Of a stretch of 64,000 nucleotides of DNA, positions 38,101 to 50,392 are shown one piece after another; the stretch's first letter is position 1; the number at the start of each line of letters is the position of its first letter. The position numbers and the translations under genes were made by a program. This DNA comes from Diploscapter coronatus (Eukaryota > Nematoda > Chromadorea > Rhabditida > Rhabditidae). Where the stretch lies: positions 77,329,249 through 77,393,248 of the forward strand of contig OZ038423.1 in NCBI GenBank assembly GCA_964036155.1. Direction: 5' to 3'. The notes below the pieces were generated by a model. The model saw only the letters and a program-made list of their open reading frames with translations, had not been told where the DNA came from and did no database searches.

Positions 38101-40223
38101 ATCAGCCCGGTCTGACAATTGAAGTTAGTGTTGCATCGTATAAACTAAAAAGGAAGTTATATTTTAAAAAATCTCGAGAATTTACCTCTTTATGAATTTC
38201 ACAAATCATCTCTGCCATTTGTACATTTTGATGAGCCTTGTGCAGAAAGTGTGTGATGATTTTGAAGAGATGTCGTATTACCTTGAATTTTTACAAAAAT
38301 AAAAACAAAATTTTTCAATTTTTTACCTCTGCGCTATAATCAATTCTGAGTTGAAGGAATAGTTGAGTAATGAGCTGTTTGAGTTTGTCCCGATTCGCCA
38401 TGTCAAAGACCGTTCGATTGCCTGTTGACTTCGCATTGATCTCTCTTTCGATGTCTCGAATAACGCATACTCGTTGATCCTGCAAGTTTAAAAATCATCA
38501 AATTTCCATCGAAAAATAATTTACCAAGGTCAAATTCGGATTTTCCAACCCAAATGTGTATTTTTCGACGGTGGAATCTATTTTGACGAGGCTGTTTGGG
38601 GCGATGGCAGGGCGGTGATTTTCGACGGAAGACGAGGCAGAGGAAATCGAAAGAACGTTCATCTGATTGCCCTGTAACTGCATTTTGAAACCACAATTAT
38701 TCACTAAAGTTCTCATCATTGGAATCAAGATAAAATTGTGTCATTATCTTTAACCATATTCAAAGAAAAATAGCTCACATATGGAGCATAGAGTGCGAAA
38801 TCATTCGACAGTTGGGTGTTGACACTCAATTCGCTGTAACAATTGCTCTGGAGACTGTAGGTGGAAAGAGGAGAGAAGTGAGATGAAGCCTGAGAGGCCT
38901 GCGACGCTCCTGTTACGTGGGACAATCGGGAGATCTGAAATTGATAAGTATCGACATGTTGAGATCGTCTTGTGTAAAATCATGAATTTAAGGATTTAGG
39001 ATTTAGATGAAGATCAGTATCAATTCAGTATTTTTTTTTCCAGAAAAGCGTAATTTTCACCATAATGTCAGAAACTACACTGAATGATATGATATTGGTA
39101 AAGACCGCTCAGTTGAGACATAATGAATAATGGGCAAATTATAGCATATGCAAAATGTGTTGATAAATTTCAATTTATCATCAAAACCACCCATAAAATC
39201 AACGAAATATCGTTGTTTCCTGAAAATAATGCGCTAATGCACGCGTATAAAAATTACTTGCCAGTCATTTTGCCTCAATAGATCAGTCTTCGACAAAAGG
39301 AAAAAAGTTAAAAGATCACAGCAAGAAAGCTAATCTCACCACACTAGGCGCATTCCTGTATTCCCTGTAGTGAGGAGGGATGTTGTTCATGTTGTTGGCG
39401 TCCCTTCTGCCCCGATCTCCTCCCCAATCCGTGTCCATCATCCACTGATTCGTGTGAGCCATTCGATTTGTCTGACTCTCTCGCAGCAGGGCCAGTCTGT
39501 CTCTGTCAGACGAAAGAGGTCCATTCCCGTTGTTATGAACAGTCTGTCGATAAGGGGATTGCTGCTGGGAAATTGGAGTGTTGCATCTGAAGTTCAGAAT
39601 ATTCTAGCGTGAAAAGAAATTCTCTGACTTCGAAAATAAAGGCAGTGTTTTTCGTCGTACGATCTATGAGAAATACGAAGAAAAGCACGGAAGTTTGATG
39701 CCTAGTAGTTTGGTTAACGTCATGAGCATAATGAAAAACTCAGCATTATACTAGAAGATCATCACATTCATTCATTCATTATGATTTAATAATAATGAAT
39801 GAAAGTGATCTTCGACTAATAGAATAAATCCCCGAAAATGGCTTCGGATATTTTAATCTTATAAACACGATATAAATAACCTCTAATACTTGCAAAAAAA
39901 TAGTTGGAAACGCTTCTAATTTTATATTATACTTGATTTATGAAATTTTTAGTTAGAGCCTACGAAGAATGTCCTTTACAGAATTACGATAATTCGATTC
40001 AGATTTCAGTATGTCATATCTCAGGCATAATATTGCATGAATGACATATTTAATGTCAAAGTTATTGGGAGCTTGAAAAAATGGAATAATCTTACCGCTG
40101 CGGAGTGTTAGGTGCCGTGTTGATGGATGAAGTCGAAGGAATCTGACTGTCGTAAGGCGAACAGACTTGCCCATCAAAGCCAGCGCCGTAAGGAGCTGCC
40201 AGACCTCGATTCACTTCTTCCAT
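35133..40223 (-). CDS. Divergent beta-catenin (armadillo-repeat protein)
   Basis: Nineteen exons on the minus strand join in frame to 818 residues: 40096-40223, 39340-39586, 38779-38934, 38525-38677, 38327-38479, 38186-38281, 38074-38144, 37944-38027, 37773-37896, 37423-37506, 37289-37375, 37144-37242, 36930-37046, 36755-36883, 36361-36551, 36051-36201, 35778-35905, 35623-35728 and 35133-35285. About 228 N-terminal residues are Ser/Gln/Asn-rich and probably disordered, with proline-directed sites (NTAPNTPQ, QQQSP) but no DSGxxS degron. The rest is helical. The segment HATTFLMNVGYHSPKNKATI followed by TSRGIETVLNF aligns with the central armadillo repeats of beta-catenin (AAGILSNL...NNYKNK...GGIEAL). 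Length and divergence are like nematode BAR-1 or WRM-1; which paralogue is unclear. The likely role is Wnt signalling and/or cadherin adhesion. Confidence 0.75.
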
Positions 40224-43200
40224 ATCTTGACCTCACAAAGTAATCAAGGTTTTCCAGGTGACATATCCCATGAAGATAAATTCTGAATGAAGAAACGAAT
40301 CACGATATTCGAAATAAATGCGAAAAAGGGATAGAATCGGTAGAACAACAGATTAGAAATCGGGGCGAATGTGGGAAAAGGATAAGCCGAAGGATAAAAC
40401 AAATGCTGGTGGAATCAGTTAGCCCTCAAAATTAGACAGATTGACGGGGAGAAGAAGGAAAGACGAAAATGGAAATGAAGGCAGATCAAGGGGCTACAAA
40501 TGACAAAGCTGATCACACGGAGTGGATAACCTTTTTGATAGGGAACCAACAAAGGGAAAGAAGGCAGGGCTAAGGATGAGCTCGTGCTTCAGATGCTGAA
40601 CCAAATGGAGAAAAGGACTAAAATGGAATTAGCACTTCAATTCATGATCGTAAAGTAGCGAAACTACAACAAGAAGTCTTTCAAGGGACTTTCGACTTTC
40701 TAATTTTGTTCCTAAAGAACAAACATGTTGTTTGGTAGTCACTGAACAACTACATCTGCAGCATAAATCTTAGTTTTATAGAATGAAAAAACAAGGTATT
40801 CAATTCGTGATACTTCATCCTAGAAAACGTTATTTGACCCTATATAAAGTATCCATAAGCAGGCCATTTGATTATTGGAGTTATCGTTTATCATTACCCC
40901 GATTTTCATCTTATATGAATTATTTACAGGCAAGAAGTGAAAATTATGAGAAAAAATGTTAAAATTTTATGAGATGTTTTTAATTTTCAAAATAGTCATT
41001 ACATTCCCCATTCCGTATTCCGAAAATCTCTAAATTTCATTCCGTACAGCCTTGGTGGGCGCGCGACAATGAACAAACTCAATAGATTTTGCAACGATCC
41101 TCAATTGGATCTCCATTTCAATACAATTGAAAAGCCTCTACGATCTCAAGACATTGGAAGGAAATGTTTGGACACAAGGTAAATGTGCATGAAGAAAGAA
41201 ATCAGACGTATTTCCGAATCTACACCCCACCAGCATCAGAAACGAAATTTTGAAGAGGAGACTAACTCGATCCAGTCGATATCTAGAAGATATCATGTTC
41301 GAGATCAACCAATTCAAAATTCCCAGTTCATTTTATACTCCGACATCCACGCATCAGGCACAATCAAGCGCGATTAGCAGCAGCTTATCTTATTGCTAAT
41401 TCGTGGAGTTGCTATTTCAAGTTTTGATTTACGATGGGCAGCTAAATCGCACAAAGCCCACAAAGGGAAGCCCCTTTCCTTGATCTCGAAGCGCAGAGAA
41501 TCCATAAGCAAAACAGATTTCTGAATTTACGCATCGCCAAATTCATTCAAAAATAGCGCCCTGATTAGGGCAGAACTTTGAACATTTGAGCTCGCAGATG
41601 TTTGATTCGAAAATCGACGACGCAGATTCATCAAAGAAATGGATATTTTGCACTGTGATTAACAATAAGACGATAACAAGAGAGGAGAGAGAAGGAGATA
41701 AAAGGCTTATTACAGGCACATCTATAACGACATTTGAATTTAACTAGCATTCGAGATTATCGCAAAAAGGTCAATTCGGCACCAGCTTAACGCCCTGCTT
41801 TTCTTCGTAAAATTCGAGTGGATTGTAGGATTAGAGCCAGAACAACAGTCCATTTACGTTTTCACTTAGTCAAAACACAATTTCATCTATTTTCTCCATC
41901 TGCTAATCACAAAATTTCGAGGTCGGCCGATGGAAAAATTAGATTTCAATTTTCGAAATTTCTTGAAAGTACCAGCTCAAAAATGGTGTGAGATCAACAT
42001 CTCGCTAATGGCATAGATCACTATCTCATTTTTCTACGAACTTATAAATTTTAAAAGCGAGAAAATATTTTCTAAATTTTTGATGACAAAAACAAGGCGA
42101 AGGAGCAATGCTGATCTATTGAGAAATTAGCTGTCTTTCAATAAATGAATGCCCCTTAAAATATTGGCAATGTCATATGGAAGAAGAAATGACCATCTGG
42201 AGGGAGAAATCGAAATAATTGAAGATAGGTGAGATTAGAGGCAAGATAAGGCACTCTTCCAAAGGATTTCGAAGAAAACGAGGATATAATAAGTTTGAAC
42301 GCTCTAAATAGTCGCGGAATTATCGACGTTTACTTGACCTAAATTTACTGTAGTCAGAGACGCAAAAGTCATAAGCTATTGTAGCAATATTGAAATGGTC
42401 AACTATTCAATATCCATATTTGTGAAAATGTATAAGGTAGAGAAAGAGATACATTTGGATATTAGACTGACAAGGGAGTCTTTGAAAGCGTCCGCTTTCA
42501 ATTTGGCTGATTTTCTCACCAAGGAGGCATTTCATGACGCTGATCACCAATCTGAAGTCAGAAAGTGCTGGTGGGCGACGGTTCAGGCAAGGAAACGTGA
42601 GCATTGTTCTAGGTAGCAGGAAAAGATACATTTCGTTCTTCATAGAAGAGGAAAGCAGAGAAATAATGTATGCTAATTTTTTATTTCAATTTTGCATCCA
42701 ACTTTCTGCAGCGCAAAACGATGTTTATCTTACTCTGTCCAAACTGTCACACGTAAGCACTTTTCGATTTCAGATTCGTGAAAGACCTTCTTGGTTCAAA
42801 AATCAGCCAAATCGGAGGAGCGGACACTTCAAAAACCTCCTTGTGAGTGCATTGTGCACTAAACAAATCCCCGATAAATCCTAATCACTAATCGTTCTAA
42901 TCGGCTCTTTGGCTTCGACTCTCTCCACTCATTCCCTCTCAGATAATCACTATGGTCTGATGTATTTTGATATTTTCCAATAGTTTCTAGAAGTCTGAAG
43001 ATTTTCGAGTGCATTTCATAAAAAATAAGCCATTTTGTAAGCGAAGAATGGGAATTCGAGAATAATCGTGGATATACTACGGCTAAGCATGTCTGGAAGG
43101 AAGAAAATGAGAAAGACTGAAATTCGAAATTGAGAATGGAGAAAGTAATACGGGTCGATTATTCAAAAACAGGGATGCACGAATTCAACTCACTTGAGAG

Positions 43201-45289
43201 TCCGAAGTGGGGTTCGAGTTAAGCTTTTTTTCAAATTCCGTGCATTCCTGTTCAAAATGAAAGATACCAAGTTGGTTAATTTCGGACAAAATGGAATACA
43301 AGTCTGCGCAATCGAATGCCTTCGAAAAACGAATCAAAATGGAAGGAAAGAGGGGAAAAGAAGAAAAACAGAAGGGACAGAAGAGTTAGCCTACAAAATT
43401 TGAATGGCGCGTCACTTGGACTGTCTGGCGAGAAACTATGCAAATTTGGGAGAGCAGAGAGAAAGAAATTGAGATAGGACGCAAGAGGGAAATAGAGGGG
43501 AGATTGAAGAGAACCCAGAGAAAAGAGGGAGGTCAGAGATAGAATGACCAGATAGAGAGAGGGCAAAGAAAGAGGAAATAAGATGGAATGGAAATGGGCA
43601 TCGTGGACAGGTGAAAGGATTTGATTGCAGATTGCTAGGCTTCCTTCCGGGAGACAAACAGTAACTGGGAAAGCTGAGAGAAGCAGAAACCTTGCATGGC
43701 AAATTGGGGAGGGAAGAATGACATGGAAAACCTGCAAGGATTAGGCAAGTCGAATAAACATACTCATGAATCGAATATATTAAGCAGTAAATGAGTCCTG
43801 TGATTGACCCCAGACCACAATTCCCAGTTGATCTAAGTCCATCTTACTCGAATTAGCATGCATCCGCCAATCAGCCAATAACCAAAATCCATATTCATCT
43901 CTTCCAACCTCAAACCTCATACCTCATACCTCATTTCGTCTCGAATCGAGCGGTCAGAAGAGCCAGACTTCCTACCTACTTTCCATCCCCACACCCCACA
44001 CATCCAAGAAAGATCTAAAGGTTATCATAAGCCCTAACGGGCCATCCATGGAAACAAAGTGATAAGATTGTGATTTGACTCGAACTCGACGAAAACGAAC
44101 AGGGCAAAATAACACAAAAAATCTCAAATCAAATTCCACTCTTTCTCACACACGCATAAATTCATACACATTATATTGGGCAAACCAAATCTAAAACTGA
44201 ACATGTAAAATATAAATAAATTTAATTGGATTTGAAAACGGGCTAGATATTAGAGATAATAACAGCGCATTATGAGACTTCTACATGGCAGATCAAATTG
44301 AAATAGATTTCAAAAATTTCAAATTAATTGAAATGTGTGGACTGATCACGATAGTCCGAACTTGGGAAAGAAGGGAAGGAGAGAAGAAAAGTGTTGGGCA
44401 GAGATGGAATTCAAATGTGAGTAATGGAAGGTGACATGTGAACAGGCAGAGAGATACTTTAACACTCAGAGTTGAAGGAAGAAATGACAGGAAGACAGAG
44501 AGAAGAGAGGGAAGACAGGGCAACTCGATAATGGCTCTCGCACTCCTCGTGCTGATGAACCACTAGTCCTCCATAAAAGATCTGCAAACAATACTCAAAC
44601 ACTCATCCATCTGCAATCTGCATAGATCAGCATTGCAAATATGCACATCAGCAGGGATTGAATTTCGATACGAACAATCAGATATGCAACATGCAAATGA
44701 ATTGTCAACGAATGTGAGGCATGAGGAGGATGAAGGCTTAAATTTTCACAATATATTAAAAGTGGCTTGAAATATCCATTCAATCACGGCATATAAATGT
44801 TCACCTTATCTGAGCAATGTTAAAAATCAATTTAATTTGATTGCTATTTTAGTTTCTCTAATTCCATCAAAATAGCTGTCAGTTTTTGGCCATTTAAACA
44901 ACGTTTGAACAAATCGAAATGGCAGAAAACGCTATAATATCTCATCTTCAATCGCAAATGCCAGAGTTGTTGAATTGCGATTGTCAAGTTCTCAAGTTTG
45001 TCATAGATTATGTCTTACGCGCCCGTTCTCACTCTTGGGTTGAGGCTGTAATTTCCGGCTGATGTATTGCGCAACTCCCTCTCCATAAACTCTTTTCAGC
45101 CTATTCTGCAGTCCTCGAGTCTTGCAGTCCAGAGGTCACTCATAGTCCTCCTATCCTCCTGTCAACCGTAATTTATGCTCGCACATAAATCTGGCAGATC
45201 TGCCCACGAGCATTGCAAACACATTTCCTTCTCCTCCCTTATTATCTTTGCCAAAATGGCAACACTCTTTCTCTTCTAACAGTATTTTC

Positions 45290-45373
45290 CTCAGACGACT
45301 CTTTTTCTCTCTCAATATGACATGCTATTTTTTTTTCTATGGATCGACTTGCGGGTCGAATTCTGAGAAGTCT
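45290..45373. mobile_element. Truncated AGACTTCTC-family MITE
   Basis: Only the right half is recognisable: TTTTTCTCTCTCAATATGACA, CTATTTTTTTTTCTATGGATCGACTTGCGGG, then GAGAAGTCT at the end. The left inverted repeat is lost. Confidence 0.55.
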
Positions 45374-46191
45374 GGTTTAGCTTGCCAAAAATTTATGAAA
45401 CTTGTTTTCAGGTATCATTATTGAATTGTTTTTTCCTGTTATACGTTATCCACTGCTCCTTCCTTTCCTTCGATTTGTGATGTTCTCCTGCACACGGGCC
45501 TTTCTCCAATGGTAGGCCGATTTTCCAATTTCTTTACTTTTTTCAAATTTCCAAATACTACAAAATTTTCTATTTTATTTATTCTATTGCCAATTCATTA
45601 TTGGATTTCAAGAAAACCATCTTTATGACCCGATTTCCTTTGCCATCCAGCCTTCTATATTTATTCTACTACGAAGTATTCTTCTTTCGATTGAATGCTT
45701 GTTTTATGAATGGAAGTTTTAGTCAAGGATTTGATTACTTATCGAAAATGGATTGAATTATCATTTCCAAAAATGTCAAAGTTAATGAACTGCTCACTTC
45801 TATCGTTTGAAATGACTTATTCTTTGAAAAGATTTTTCAATATCTTATCATCACTTCACTACTTATTGTTTACAACATAGAGTTCTAGTTTTGGTTTAGA
45901 AAGTAAGTAGTGGAATTATAAACTTTTCAATTACCTATTTTTAAAGATATCTCTGAAGTTTCTACATTTCAAAATTATTGAATGACAACAATTTCTTCTG
46001 TTATGAATTATGAATGGTTTTTTTAATCAAATTATCAATTATCTGAATGGCTCTCATACACCATTCGAAGTGCCATTTGAACCAAAAATCGATGAAAATA
46101 AACGATTTTATCAAAACTGCTTGAAAGAATAAGATATGTTACAACGAAACAACCTGAAACTTACTATGACCCATAAGAATTCCAGACCATT

Positions 46192-46298
46192 CGGAAATGT
46201 CGCAACTTGACGAAATAGATTTAAAGGTGAGAAGAGTGTAGGGAAACGCTCTTTCGTTTTTGCATACTATACTATCTCGTCAAGTTGCGACATTTCCG
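46192..46298. repeat. Perfect 22-base inverted repeat (hairpin)
   Basis: CGGAAATGTCGCAACTTGAC with GA at 46192-46213 is exactly complementary to 46277-46298, with a 63-base spacer. The arms lie in non-coding DNA about 1 kb upstream of the Hsp70-kelch gene. It could be a small foldback element or a transcribed hairpin. Confidence 0.7.
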
Positions 46299-46540
46299 AG
46301 TTACCGAATTCCATAAATTGTAGATCGCAAGAATGTCAGGAAGTGGTAGTGAGGGAACCTCTAAAGTAGGAAACAATTCATGTCCAGACTGCGGAGGCAT
46401 AAAAAGGCCTAGTCGAGATCGACGATAGACCTCATGAAACTGATCTGTGCCCAAAATCAGCTCATGATGATTGCATCTGCGGGGTTTTGTATTGAAAAAA
46501 ACGCGTTCATTTTGAGGTTTCAGTTTCCTATTATTTTCTA

Positions 46541-46848
46541 TGGGCGGCGTAGCGCAGTGGTTGTGTGTTACTGCCTGCAGCCTAGGGTCTCAAGTTCGGC
46601 CCCCGCCCTCACCCAAACCAAGGGGGTTAAGAAATGTTGGTAGTGGATCAAACCACGAAAAATTAGCCTAAATCCCTCGGCTGTTGTACACAACAACAGT
46701 CTGTCCTCGGGACGGGCCACTAGTCCTGTGTGGCTAGGATAGGCCGACTGTCCCAATAAGAAGGCTGAGCTTCATTACGAGCTTGAGGGTAGCCGACCCC
46801 ACCCAGTGGGAATAATAAGGCTAGGAAAAAAAAAAAAAAAAAAAAAAA
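46541..46848 (+). mobile_element. tRNA-derived SINE with poly(A) tail and 19-base target duplication
   Basis: The 5' end resembles a tRNA gene with RNA polymerase III promoter boxes: A box TAGCGCAGTGG at 46550-46560 and B box AGTTCGGCCCC near 46592. An unrelated body of about 200 bases follows, then a run of about 24 A. The element is bounded by perfect 19-base direct repeats (AGTTTCCTATTATTTTCTA) at 46522-46540 and 46849-46867. The perfect duplication and clean tail indicate a recent insertion made by a LINE reverse transcriptase that uses poly(A) tails. Confidence 0.88.
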
Positions 46849-47181
46849 AGTTTCCTATTATTTTCTAGGTTTGGGTATTGTTTTTATTTTTTTTACTTCA
46901 TCAAAATCTCAGTTACACCCTTGTGGACAATTTAACAACAAACTTGGCAATGTTGAGTGCGAATTGGGGATTTGTTTGCGTTTCCTAACTTCATGATAAG
47001 GTTTCTTCTCGCAAAATATTCAACATTGCTATTATCTTATCAACTCGCATTCCATGTAAAAGCTTGCTATCTTGCTCTTAATGATTATTGACTTTTTTTT
47101 TTATACATTTACGAATGAATGCAGGATTTATTTATTTCCTAAGCCAGTACAAATTTTTAATTTAAAAATTAAAGAATAAAA

Positions 47182-50100
47182 ATGGTTTATATCGGCATCG
47201 ACTTGGGCACAACATATTCGTGCGTTTCCGTGATTGAGGATGGACGGCCTGTTGTAATTGTTTCTGATGATGGTCTGTTTTTATTTTTTTTATTAACATT
47301 AGACATATTCACTTGTTAATTTGTTCACCGATAAACTTGTCACAAAATCGAGCTTTGTAAGACAAAATTAAATGAATACATTTTTGCAATTCATAGGTTC
47401 AAGTTTATCTTTAGATCATTTTAAAATTAATTCAAACACTCTTTAAATTCTGTGTATGAAAAATCGGCTATTTCAGGTAAACCCATCATTCCTTCCGTGG
47501 TCGCCTACTGTGATACCGAAATTCTTGTTGGAAATCCGGCATTAACTTCAAATACTGACATATCTAATGTTTTATACGGTTTTTCAGTATTATTTTGATT
47601 TTTTAAATTCTATAAATCAGATTCAAAACGGCTAATTGGTGCATTTCTGCCTGATAAAGAATCATTTTTGCCTTTCAGTGTCGAAACAAGAGATGTTTGT
47701 ATTTTCTTTAAAAAACAAATTGCAATAATAATTTCATATTTAAGGGAGTCGTTGGCTATGTACTTAATGCAGGTCAGCCAAATGAGAGATTTCTTAGATC
47801 TGAAGAGGTTTCTGCTGAGATATTGAAGAAGTTGAAAACGTTTGCAGAGGTATTTTCCTAGCTCTGAAAAATAGAATCAGAATTCAGGATTCCGATCCTC
47901 AAATGCATTATTATTTTAGATTTAGCAAATTGAAATTTCCTTTGTTTCAGAGGTATTTACCTGAAAAAGAAGTGACTGAAGCAGTCGTGACAGTTCCTGC
48001 CTTCTTCAATAATGATCAAATCGATGCGACAAAAAGAGCGATTAAAATGGCTGGACTCGATCTGAAATATCTGCTGGAAGAACCGACGGCAGCTGCAATA
48101 GCTTATTACAGCAGAATGAGGACAACTGACTCAACGATTATGGTCTTTGATTGGGGAGGAGGTTAGAATATATTTGGATATTTGAATATTATATGCTATT
48201 TTGGAAGAAAGTTGAAATTTTGTATGCAAATCATCATCGTTAAGAGTAAAAGATCTCGACCTTCCAGTAATTGGTATAAAACAATCAGAAAATGCAATTA
48301 AAAGAATCATTTTATTCTGATCATTTGATTATATGGCAATATATGCATTTATTTATGGATTGAAATTTCAGGAACCCTAGATATTAGTATCGCGGAAATT
48401 AAAAACGAAAAACTTGATGTGAAGTCAGTGTGTGGTGATGCCCATTTAGGTTTATCATATCATTGATTATGTAGTGTGTTCAAAGGATATCATTTAGGCG
48501 GTCAAGATTTCGATGAAAGAATAATGAAATATGTAATCGAGGAATTCAAGAAGTCGAACAACTTCGATATATCGCAACGACCAAAGCTGATGAAACGATT
48601 ACGGCAAGTGTGCAAAGAAGCGAAAGAATCACTGTCATTTCACATGGAATCGTACAATGTTAACGTAAGAAATGTTAATTTTATTGATTCTGAAACGGAA
48701 TTCATATTTTCAGCTGGATATTAATGATGATACAAGTGTGAACGTGAAAATTTCGCGATCTAACTTCAACCAACTCTGCGAAGATTTATTCGATAAAGCG
48801 ATGAGAATGGTTGAAAAAGCTCTAGAAATCGCACAAATTGACAGCGTGGTAATTTTATTATTACAAAAATCGAGACTCATGCTTTTCACTGAATATGAAA
48901 TTTATAGATTCTGGTTGGTGGATCAACTCGAATTCCGAAAATTCAAGAGCTTTTGTCGCATAAATTTGGTCAGACAAAATTGAGATACAATGCCAATCTT
49001 GAAGAGGCTGTAGCTCATGGAGCTGCAATTATTGCAGATACTTTGGAGGTTTGAAAATAAATAATTCATTATTGAAATTGAGGCTATAATTTCAGAAAGG
49101 AATTGACATCTCATTGATTAACAACACAGCGAATGAACTAGGCCGAAATATCAATAATTCGCATAACATTTTATTTTATTGTAAGAAATTATGTTGAAAG
49201 CTAAGTAAGAGACTCTGAAATGATTCGTAATAATTTAGTTTGTTATCGAAATAATTACGAAGATGAAGGAAAGATATGCTTGTTCAATTCATCTACCCGC
49301 TCAGTAGAAGAGATTGCGAAATTTCACAATTATTATGTGCCATATCGAGTAGCAACTACACAAAACCAAGTAAATTCTTATGCTCGTTACTTTGAATAAT
49401 TTCTCAAATTTCAGATTTTTGGAATCAGCGGCAGAAATAAATCATTTGAAATATTTGACTTGAATACTCGACAAATTTCAAGAGGTCTCTTCAACAAATC
49501 CATGAATGATCGATTCAAAGAATTTTACAGGCCCAAATCTTCCTGAATGGCGTAAATGGGCATCTGTCGCGTATTTCAAAAACAAATTGTATTATTTGGG
49601 TGGAAAGGGTCATAAAACAAAAAAAGATACGAATCGAGTTGATGTAAGAAGATCGAATGAAAGTCCATGAAATAATTTATTCAGGTTTTAATAGATGGAA
49701 AGTGGCAAACAGGGCCTGCTTTTCCTCTTCCAATTAGTTCTGTTCAAACAATAGCATGCGATGAAGTTTTATACGGTCACATTATAGCATATTCATTATT
49801 GTAATTATGGATATTCAGTTATTGGTGGTCATGAAAGTACAAATATATATCGATTATCAGACGATGAACGGGAATGGATTGAAATTGGGGAGATTCCAGA
49901 AAGACGAAGTTATTGCGGAGTTGCATTGCTAAATGGAAGAATTTACATAACTGGAGGATGGAGGTCGTTAATTTTGTATGATAAATAATGCGTTATTATA
50001 TGTTTAGTGGTATTAATGCATTAGAATCCTGTCTGTGTTTCGACCTCTCAGCTCCATCTGACAGTCGAATTTCCCGAATCGCTGATATGAGTTATACAAG

Positions 50101-50392
50101 ATATTATCATTCGCTTGTTGCTGCGAATGGAAAATTGTTTGCAATCGGAGGGTGAGCTGAGATTTTGCATATCTTTATACGAAATTTCGTTCTTAGATTT
50201 CAAAATACGAAGAAAAGAAGTGATGGTTTACACTGGCCAATAAACTTCTGCAATTCAATCGAGGAATACGATCCACAAACGAATACATGGCGAGAAGTCG
50301 GAATATTGGAAAACTTGCCTGCGATTAGCGAAAGTGTTGGAAAGAAAACGCACACTAATCGTACTAACGAGGGTAGCTGCCTTCTCAGCTGA
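47182..50392 (+). CDS. Hsp70 ATPase domain fused to a kelch propeller
   Basis: Seventeen exons with fully consistent phases encode 692 residues: 47182-47272, 47477-47578, 47621-47694, 47745-47849, 47951-48161, 48372-48449, 48498-48664, 48714-48848, 48908-49048, 49096-49180, 49239-49369, 49415-49484, 49531-49643, 49685-49775, 49819-49963, 50008-50151 and 50197-50392. Residues 1-368 are a complete Hsp70 nucleotide-binding domain: [11 protein letters not shown] (4-14), the catalytic Lys in SKRLIG (67), [10 protein letters not shown], the phosphate-2 loop DWGGGTLD (191-198; Trp replaces the usual Leu) and [10 protein letters not shown] (322-331). The DLLLLDV linker, substrate-binding domain and EEVD tail are absent. 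From about 390 onward there are five or six kelch blades ([38 protein letters not shown]). Exon 10 carries the domain boundary. The likely role is an ATP-regulated protein-binding factor in the cytosol. Confidence 0.85.

Larger units (their letters stand above)
40224..47181. other. Long intergenic region with repeats
   Basis: About 7 kb between divergent genes, probably including the beta-catenin promoter and any 5' leader exons. Most open frames come from purine-rich tracts (43330-43740 and 44360-44520) and have no domain signal. It holds a truncated MITE (about 45290-45373), a hairpin (46192-46298) and a SINE (46541-46848). Confidence 0.45.

Noticed and set aside
42395..42884. Overlapping plus-strand open frames of 73 and 116 codons
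   Set aside because: No domain, no signal peptide and no neighbouring exon in phase.
43276..43737. Minus-strand open frame of 153 codons
   Set aside because: It comes from a purine-rich tract and is Ser/Leu/Pro-rich without domain features.
46541..46620. A functional tRNA gene
   Set aside because: A and B boxes are present, but no complete cloverleaf or acceptor stem was seen, and the unit continues into a body and poly(A) tail with target duplications, so it is a SINE head.
47182..50392. Two separate genes, an Hsp70 fragment and a kelch gene
   Set aside because: The phases match through every junction, there is no stop or poly(A) signal after the Hsp70 exons, no start before the kelch exons, and the boundary lies inside an exon.
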